In this document: piece after piece, positions 45,676 to 50,403 of the stretch | How positions within the stretch are numbered: the stretch's first letter is position 1 | How the letters are laid out: the number at the start of each line of letters is the position of its first letter | Origin: an uncultured Prevotellaceae bacterium | Lineage (GTDB): Bacteria; Bacteroidota; Bacteroidia; Bacteroidales; Bacteroidaceae | Assembly (NCBI GenBank): GCA_945865175.1 | Contig: CAMBDA010000023.1 | Coordinates: 1-50,403, forward strand | Direction: 5' to 3' | Length of the DNA stretch: 50,403 nt | Notes under the pieces: generated by a model | What the model was told of the DNA's origin: nothing | The model's database searches: none | The model's input: only the letters and a program-made list of their open reading frames with translations | Made by a program: the position numbers and the translations under genes

Positions 45676-47072
45676 AAATAATCATTGCTGGAGCAGGTGC
45701 AGTGGGCACCCATTTGGCAGAATTGCTGTCGAAGGAGAATCACGACATCGTCCTCATCGACGAAAATCCAGAGAAAACGGCACGATTGTCCAATGCAGGC
45801 GATTTTGACCTCATGACAATGAACATGTCGCCCAACAGCATCCGCACACAGAAGGAAGCAGGAGTGCAACACGCCGATTTGTTTATCGCAGTGACACCCG
45901 ACGAGGCACGCAACATCACCTGCTGCATGCTGGCTCACACGCTGGGAGCAAAGAAGACGGTGGCACGGGTGGACAATTCGGAATACATGCTCCCACAGTC
46001 GCTCGAATTCTTCAAAAGCATGGGCATCGACTCGCTCATCTATCCTGAGATGCTTGCATCCAAGGAGATTGTGGAGGGTGTGAAACGGTCCTGGGTGAGA
46101 CAATACTGGGAGATTCATGATGGCGCACTTATCATGCTGGGCATCAAGCTAAGGGAAAGTTCGGAAGAGATTCTCAACAAACCGCTCTACAGCCTCTGCC
46201 CGCCCAATTCGTCCTACCATATCGTAGTGATAAAGCGAGGCGACCGCACCATCATCCCCCGAGGCAACGACATGCTCCAGCTGGGCGACATCGCCTATTT
46301 CATGACCACGAAGAAGCACATCCAGCTCATCCGCAAACTGGTGGGGAAAGAGGGTTATGAGGATGTAAAAAACCTGATGGTGATGGGGGGAGGACGAATC
46401 TGTGTGCATGTAGCACACGACAAGCCCGACTACATGAACATGAAAATCATTGAACAGAGCAGGGAACGATGCGAAAGACTGAACGAACTGCTTGAAGATG
46501 ACGACATCATGGTGGTCAACGGTGACGGACGCGACACCAGCCAGCTCCTGGACGAAGGAATCCGCGAGACACAGGCCTTTGTGGCGCTCACGCCCGATAC
46601 GGAAACCAACATCCTCTCCTGTCTGGCCGCCAAACGGCTGGGAGTGAGGAAAACGGTGGCGCTGGTGGAAAACATCGACTACGTGTCGATGGCCGAGAGC
46701 CTGGACATCGGTACCATCATCAACAAGAAAATGATTGCAGCCAGCCATATCTACCAAATGATGCTTGACACAGACGTGGCCAATGTGAAATGCCTGACCA
46801 TTGCCAAGGCCGATGTGGCAGAATTCATAGCTGGTGAGGGAAGCCTCATCACCACCGTGCCCGTAAGAGAACTGAAATTGCCTGCCGGCGTGAATCTGGG
46901 AGGACTGGTGCGGGATGGCGTGGGTTTCAGCATCGACGGTAACACACGCATCCAGCCGGGCGACAGCGTGGTGGTGTTCTGCCTGAGTTCGCTTATCAAG
47001 AAGATTGACCGCTATTTCTGCAAGCCCACCTCCGTAATCAATCGAGTAATATCGGCGCTCAACCGTTCATAG
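45672..47072 (+). CDS. trkA: Trk potassium uptake regulator TrkA
   Basis: A 466-aa cytosolic regulator with two RCK_N/RCK_C repeats. The first NAD-binding motif is [19 protein letters not shown]. The second half begins near residue 235 ([15 protein letters not shown]) and ends with a TrkA_C domain ([23 protein letters not shown]). It gates the TrkH K+ channel by nucleotide binding. trkH is not in the window up to 47072, where the rightward run stops. Its last 61 bp overlap the convergent DUF4435 gene, so no terminator separates it from the putative defence operon. Confidence 0.94.
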   Translation: MKIIIAGAGAVGTHLAELLSKENHDIVLIDENPEKTARLSNAGDFDLMTMNMSPNSIRTQKEAGVQHADLFIAVTPDEARNITCCMLAHTLGAKKTVARVDNSEYMLPQSLEFFKSMGIDSLIYPEMLASKEIVEGVKRSWVRQYWEIHDGALIMLGIKLRESSEEILNKPLYSLCPPNSSYHIVVIKRGDRTIIPRGNDMLQLGDIAYFMTTKKHIQLIRKLVGKEGYEDVKNLMVMGGGRICVHVAHDKPDYMNMKIIEQSRERCERLNELLEDDDIMVVNGDGRDTSQLLDEGIRETQAFVALTPDTETNILSCLAAKRLGVRKTVALVENIDYVSMAESLDIGTIINKKMIAASHIYQMMLDTDVANVKCLTIAKADVAEFIAGEGSLITTVPVRELKLPAGVNLGGLVRDGVGFSIDGNTRIQPGDSVVVFCLSSLIKKIDRYFCKPTSVINRVISALNRS

Positions 47073-48019
47073 GTGGGACAACTCTTGAAGTTAGTGGTCT
47101 TCCTGAGCATCTCTTCCACAGGAGCCTGGCTGTGCTGGTAGCAGGATAATTCGTTCTGCAACTGCACCTCGTGCTCGGCCAGGCGCGAAATTTCTCTCTC
47201 CCTTTCCTTGCGCAACACCGTACACACAGGCTGCAGCAGGGGCATCACCACGTGTTCAAACAGCGTATGACCCTGCATATACAGATAGGAGGTCTCGGGT
47301 GTCAGCCCCATGGCCAACAGTTCTTCCCGCAATGGCTTCAACGTCTTCTTTCCCTGTGGGAAATGGGACTGCATCCACGCGATCTTCCTATTCACACGAT
47401 TCCTGATGGTATCCAAAGAAGAAATGGGGCTGAAGGGATTAAGCGTGCGCAGTGACACTATCTCACAGAAGTCGGTGATGCTGAAGCGCATATGGAATCC
47501 GTAGCGGTAACACCACACATTCCACACCAGCAAGGGCCACACAATGGTACTGAACTGGCGGATGAATTGCTCAAAGTCCACCACCTTGCGGTCATTGAGC
47601 GTGCTCATCACACATACCGTGTGCAGATTAGGTGCATAACATTGGTAGTTCTCAATGGCATAGGCATAGGTGTGCATGACATAGGGATTCTCACACAGCA
47701 TCCTGCTTATGGGTGTACATCCCTGCATGAGCCAATCATAGTCGGCATCCACACAGGCAATCATGTACTCGCCCAACCCCTTCCCGAGCATGTTCATCAT
47801 GGCGGTCTTCTTGCCCTTTCCCAGCGTGGTACGACTGGGCAACATCACCTCAAAGTAGACCTGGTCGTTCTCAAAGTCCTGCAGGATGTTTCGCCAAAAA
47901 AACACATCATCGTAGCTCTCCACATAGGCCACAATGCGCTTGCGCTTACGCTTTGGCTTCAGCACATTGGCCGAAGCGATATAGGCCGAGTTGAGATTGT
48001 CACGCAAACGTTTGCCCAT
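47012..48019 (-). CDS. DUF4435 (TOPRIM-like, AriB-like) protein
   Basis: A 335-aa protein with the DUF4435 layout. The N-terminal Rossmann-like part has IVAYVESYDDVFFWRNIL, giving E34, and after a Lys-rich TTLGKGKKTAMMNML comes YMIACVDADYDWL, giving D91 and D93. Together E34 and the DxD pair form a TOPRIM-type metal site. In PARIS the DUF4435 partner AriB is the toxic nuclease released by the AriA ATPase. This gene follows the ATPase by 3 bp, in the same order as ariA-ariB. The C-terminal half is helical, with a coiled-coil-like segment (VLRKEREREISRLAEHEVQLQNELS). Its end overlaps trkA by 61 bp. The DUF4435 call is fairly firm; the effector role is inferred. Confidence 0.85.
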   Translation of the reverse strand: MGKRLRDNLNSAYIASANVLKPKRKRKRIVAYVESYDDVFFWRNILQDFENDQVYFEVMLPSRTTLGKGKKTAMMNMLGKGLGEYMIACVDADYDWLMQGCTPISRMLCENPYVMHTYAYAIENYQCYAPNLHTVCVMSTLNDRKVVDFEQFIRQFSTIVWPLLVWNVWCYRYGFHMRFSITDFCEIVSLRTLNPFSPISSLDTIRNRVNRKIAWMQSHFPQGKKTLKPLREELLAMGLTPETSYLYMQGHTLFEHVVMPLLQPVCTVLRKEREREISRLAEHEVQLQNELSCYQHSQAPVEEMLRKTTNFKSCPTYERLSADITRLITEVGLQK

Positions 48020-48022
48020 GGC

Positions 48023-48832
48023 CTACGAGATTATGTCGTCCACATCGGTCACGCAGTCGCTCCATCCGTTCATAATCACGGCAGGGCTGTGGGTGGTGAG
48101 AATCACCTGGCAGTTGGGATTGAGGTCGCGCACCAGAGAAATCAGTTGCTCCTGCCATTCCACATGGAGACTCACCTCCGGCTCATCCATAAACAACACG
48201 TAGGGCCGATGGTTCTGCACCAGCACCGTCAGCAGGATTATGAGCATCTGCTTTTCGCCGCTCGACAGCTTGTATGGCTCAATCACTTCACCCAACGAAT
48301 GGAAACAAATCTCGTTTCTGTCCCTCACAATGGACTTACCAGTTTCCTTGAACAAATCATCTACAATATCCTGGAAATGAATCTTTTCTTGCGCAATCTG
48401 CTGAACCTTTACGGTAGCATCCGGCTCCTGACGCGTAAAGATTTCCACCATTCTGTTGCTCAGGTTCACCTGATAGTCGAGGTAGCGCCGCTGTAGCTGG
48501 TAGAGATAGAAATCCAGTTCCGACTGCAGGATGGTGTCGGCCATCTTGTTAAGAAAATCAGCCGACAACAGGGGGCGATCAAACGAGCGAATCACATCGA
48601 AATCCACCGTGTCGGCATTCTCGGGAGAGAAAGAAAGGTGGATGCCCCCTACTTCTTCCATTTTTATTCCGCTGAGCAGACACTTGACCACACGATTCAG
48701 GATGGTACTCTTCCCCACCCCGTTCACGCCACTGAGGATATTCACCTGCGGCGACAGGTTCCATGTCACATGGCGCTGGCCGCTCCACAGCGAATCTATC
48801 TCTATTCTCGTAATATAGTTTCCTTTTTGCAT
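48023..48832 (-). CDS. ABC-class AAA ATPase (AriA/AAA_15-like)
   Basis: A 269-aa ATPase starting at MQKGNYITRIEIDSLWSGQR. Walker A is G35-VNGVGKST, the ABC signature LSSGEKQ lies at 189-195, Walker B is YVLFMDEPE (D216, E217), the D-loop is SLHVEWQ (221-227) and the switch histidine H248 is in TTHSP. This is the SMC/ABC-like class used by AriA, OLD and Gabija-type systems. At 269 residues it is compact, with only a short helical insertion (about 95-185) between Walker A and the signature, so it lacks a long coiled coil. It starts 14 bp after the TIR-like gene and ends 3 bp before DUF4435. Predicted sensor and scaffold for the DUF4435 effector. Confidence 0.88.
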   Translation of the reverse strand: MQKGNYITRIEIDSLWSGQRHVTWNLSPQVNILSGVNGVGKSTILNRVVKCLLSGIKMEEVGGIHLSFSPENADTVDFDVIRSFDRPLLSADFLNKMADTILQSELDFYLYQLQRRYLDYQVNLSNRMVEIFTRQEPDATVKVQQIAQEKIHFQDIVDDLFKETGKSIVRDRNEICFHSLGEVIEPYKLSSGEKQMLIILLTVLVQNHRPYVLFMDEPEVSLHVEWQEQLISLVRDLNPNCQVILTTHSPAVIMNGWSDCVTDVDDIIS

Positions 48833-48846
48833 GCCAAAGCGCTGTG

Positions 48847-49374
48847 CTAATAGATGGTGGTGCTGTTCCAGGGATACATATTGTCTCGCACCGAAAAGGT
48901 ACCCAGGGCACGTTCCAGTTTGTCCATCGTGAGCGGAACATGGCACATGCGTGCGCTGTCGCGACCAATGTATTTCTTGATTTTTACCGGCAGGCGCGAC
49001 CAGAATTTGTTCACAGACGTTTCATCGAGAACGGTTTCATCAGCATAGGCAACAATCACGGGCAGATGATAGCGGTTCACACACCGGCTTATCTGCCAGT
49101 TGAGCATGCGGCTGTCGGCCACCGTGTGAGACGATACGATTACAAGCAGGTTGTCGGCCTCTGCCATGATACGCAGAAAATTAGTCTTGACGGTGCTGTC
49201 CACCCAATCATCGTGCATGGAAGTGAAGTCTATCTCTCCAAGGTTGATGAAACGGAAGCGTTTGGGATAGCGTTTCTGCCAGTCGGCCAGTTGGTGGAAC
49301 AGGTGTAGATTGCTGTTCACATGGTCAATCACACCCTCTGCATCGTATGCAATATAAGTCTTGTTTGTGTTCAT
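48847..49374 (-). CDS. TIR-like (ThsB/MTH538-type) domain protein
   Basis: A 175-aa protein starting at MNTNKTYIAYDAEGVIDH, the first gene of the operon. The pattern fits the TIR-like fold of the MTH538/ThsB type: strand A KTYIAYDAE (5-13), a core strand LLVIVSSHT (76-84) and then LNWQISRCVNRYHLPVIVAY (91-110), matching the W-x-x-W-E-I...I-x-V block of the family. The position that is normally the catalytic glutamate appears to be Q94. TIR proteins in bacterial defence hydrolyse or cyclise NAD+. If Q94 is that site, this one may be a non-catalytic sensor or adaptor. The gene is single-domain, 14 bp before the ATPase gene. Moderately sure of the fold; the partnership with PARIS-like genes is inferred from the operon. 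Confidence 0.7.
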   Translation of the reverse strand: MNTNKTYIAYDAEGVIDHVNSNLHLFHQLADWQKRYPKRFRFINLGEIDFTSMHDDWVDSTVKTNFLRIMAEADNLLVIVSSHTVADSRMLNWQISRCVNRYHLPVIVAYADETVLDETSVNKFWSRLPVKIKKYIGRDSARMCHVPLTMDKLERALGTFSVRDNMYPWNSTTIY

Positions 49375-49403
49375 AACGGCATTTTTGATTGAATCCGATG
49401 GTA

Positions 49404-49435
49404 CAAAGATAGGGTTTCTTTGCCATTCCTGCAAA
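49404..49435 (-). promoter_or_regulatory. Consensus promoter of the TIR-AAA-DUF4435 operon
   Basis: On the minus strand, TTTG (49432-49435), a 20-nt spacer and TATCTTTG (49404-49411) form a full Bacteroidetes-type promoter 29 bp before the TIR-like start. The nitroreductase -7 box (TAACTTTG, 49455-49462, plus strand) lies 20 bp away in the opposite direction. Confidence 0.7.
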
Positions 49436-49524
49436 TTATTTGGAGGATTTTGTGTAACTTTGCACAAAATTCATGTAAAAAGTACTTTTTCTTTATCTCA
49501 ATAACCTAATTAATTATAGTATAA

Positions 49525-50034
49525 ATGACGTTCAGGAATCTATGCAGTGCCCGCTACAGCTGCAGGGCATACGACAACAAACCAGTGGAGACAGAGAAAC
49601 TGGCATACGTGCAGGAATGTGTGCGACTGGCACCCAGCGCAGTCAACCGGCAGCCATGGCACTTCATCACAGTCACTGACCCCGCCCAACTGCAAGCGGT
49701 AAAGGATGCCTACCACCGCGATTGGATTCAGGGCGTACCTGCCATCATCGTGTGCTGCAAGAACGAGGAGATGGCATGGACACGCCGCTACGACAGCCAC
49801 AACCATGCCGACATCGACCTGGCTATTGCCATAGAACATCTGTGTCTGGCCGCCACTGAAATGGGACTGGGCACATGCTGGGTGTGCAATTTCGACATCA
49901 ACCAGCTGCGTTCCACCTTCTCCCTGCCTACAGGTTTTGAGCCTTGTGCACTCATCCCCATCGGATATCCTGCGGATGAAAAACCGGCAGAAAAGGTGCG
50001 CAAGGATATCAGCGAAATCTGGGAGAATCGCTGA
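49525..50034 (+). CDS. Nitroreductase family protein
   Basis: A 169-aa FMN-dependent NAD(P)H oxidoreductase. The N-terminus FRNLCSARYSCRAYDNKPV carries the R-x-S-x-R flavin motif. APSAVNRQPWHFITV is the second flavin-contact segment, and LAIAIEHLCLAATEMGLGTCWVCNFD the third. It is short, in the size range of compact nitroreductases. It is divergent from the TIR-like gene and has its own -7 box. It probably reduces nitro or quinone compounds; the substrate is unknown. The 369 bp that follow carry no gene I can support. Confidence 0.92.
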   Translation: MTFRNLCSARYSCRAYDNKPVETEKLAYVQECVRLAPSAVNRQPWHFITVTDPAQLQAVKDAYHRDWIQGVPAIIVCCKNEEMAWTRRYDSHNHADIDLAIAIEHLCLAATEMGLGTCWVCNFDINQLRSTFSLPTGFEPCALIPIGYPADEKPAEKVRKDISEIWENR

Positions 50035-50283
50035 CAATGCCTGCCCCAGCCGTTACTGCGCGATGTCAGTTCTTTCAACTTTGTGCGGAGTTTGGCTTTG
50101 GTCTTCGGATGAACACACAAGCGAGCCTTTCCTCTTCACATATTGAACGAGTAGCCGTGACATGCGGCACTGTCATATCAAAAAATTCGTCAAATTAACG
50201 TTAACAAGTTAACACTTTCCGCCCCGTGTCCTTTGGGAACAGATACCTTGGTCCGGTTCACCTCATTTTTTTCCTCGTGAGAC

Positions 50284-50306
50284 AAAAAAATCTCCCTCGC
50301 GGAGAT
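50284..50306 (-). terminator. Rho-independent terminator (leftward)
   Basis: Read on the minus strand, ATCTCC-GCGAG-GGAGAT is followed by a run of six or seven T. The stem is 50290-50295 with 50301-50306. It would end a transcript entering the window from the right. The rest of 50035-50403 shows only AT-rich sequence with a TTAACGTTAA palindrome near 50197. Confidence 0.55.
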
Positions 50307-50403
50307 CGATACAGCGTCCTGTAGCGCCACATGGCCTCAAGGGACATTGTGTCTTGTACTGAAATAGGTTGACTCATAAACGAAGTCAAATGTTAAAATT
50401 TAA

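Noticed and set aside
47012..49374. Classical Thoeris, Gabija or OLD system
   Set aside because: There is no ThsA-type SIR2/SLOG protein, no UvrD-type helicase (GajB), and the TOPRIM part is a separate DUF4435 protein rather than fused to the ATPase. PARIS is the closest match.

Overview
The window looks like chromosome from a member of the Bacteroidales, most likely Prevotella or a close relative. The main signs are repeated Bacteroidetes-type promoters (TTTG, about 20 nt, then TAnnTTTG) and a MurF-alanine racemase fusion. Secreted glycoside hydrolases (GH59, GH27, GH97, a GH99-like protein and a GH18 remnant), an M64 peptidase and a GSCFA protein point the same way. This is inferred from gene content; I ran no database search.

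Layout. (1) 1-4940: a mobile-type cassette holding a P5-like virion or muralytic protein, an unknown 129-aa protein, a RAYT (IS200-like) transposase bracketed by REP-type inverted repeats, a large VirE-N/primase-like protein and a DUF5675 protein. Palindromic elements lie between these genes and, in frame, inside at least two of them. (2) 5000-11150: a carbohydrate region with a GH59 enzyme behind a strong inverted repeat, a decayed GH27 alpha-galactosidase, an ECF sigma factor with its anti-sigma factor (which ends in a discoidin/NADase-type glycan-binding domain), and a secreted GH99/WbsX-like protein. (3) 11193-29146: housekeeping genes fabI, carB, tRNA-Gly, a BRCT protein, ligA, dapA, a MaoC hydratase, kdsA-kdsD-cardiolipin synthase, a TPR protein with a THI5-like lipoprotein, pgk and nth. 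(4) 29255-37100, rightward: a GH18 remnant, an M64 peptidase, GH97, a Gfo/Idh/MocA oxidoreductase, a DUF389 membrane protein, a CinA-C/PncC amidase and a MATE exporter, the last three joined by overlaps. (5) 43662 down to 37318, leftward: GSCFA, murF-alr, a YqiA-like hydrolase, ffh and folD. (6) 43753-47072, rightward: dxs and trkA.

(7) 49374 down to 47012 is the most interesting stretch: a compact leftward operon of a TIR-like protein, a small ABC-class AAA ATPase and a DUF4435/TOPRIM-like protein. The ATPase and DUF4435 pair match the composition and order of the PARIS anti-phage system (AriA-AriB). The added upstream TIR-like gene, in which the usual catalytic glutamate appears to be glutamine, and the short ATPase suggest an undescribed PARIS-TIR variant. 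A consensus promoter precedes the operon and a nitroreductase gene diverges from it.

A second theme is decay and insertion. Two glycoside hydrolase genes carry internal deletions. In the first cassette, REP-like units whose stems differ by paired substitutions sit in linker regions of coding genes.
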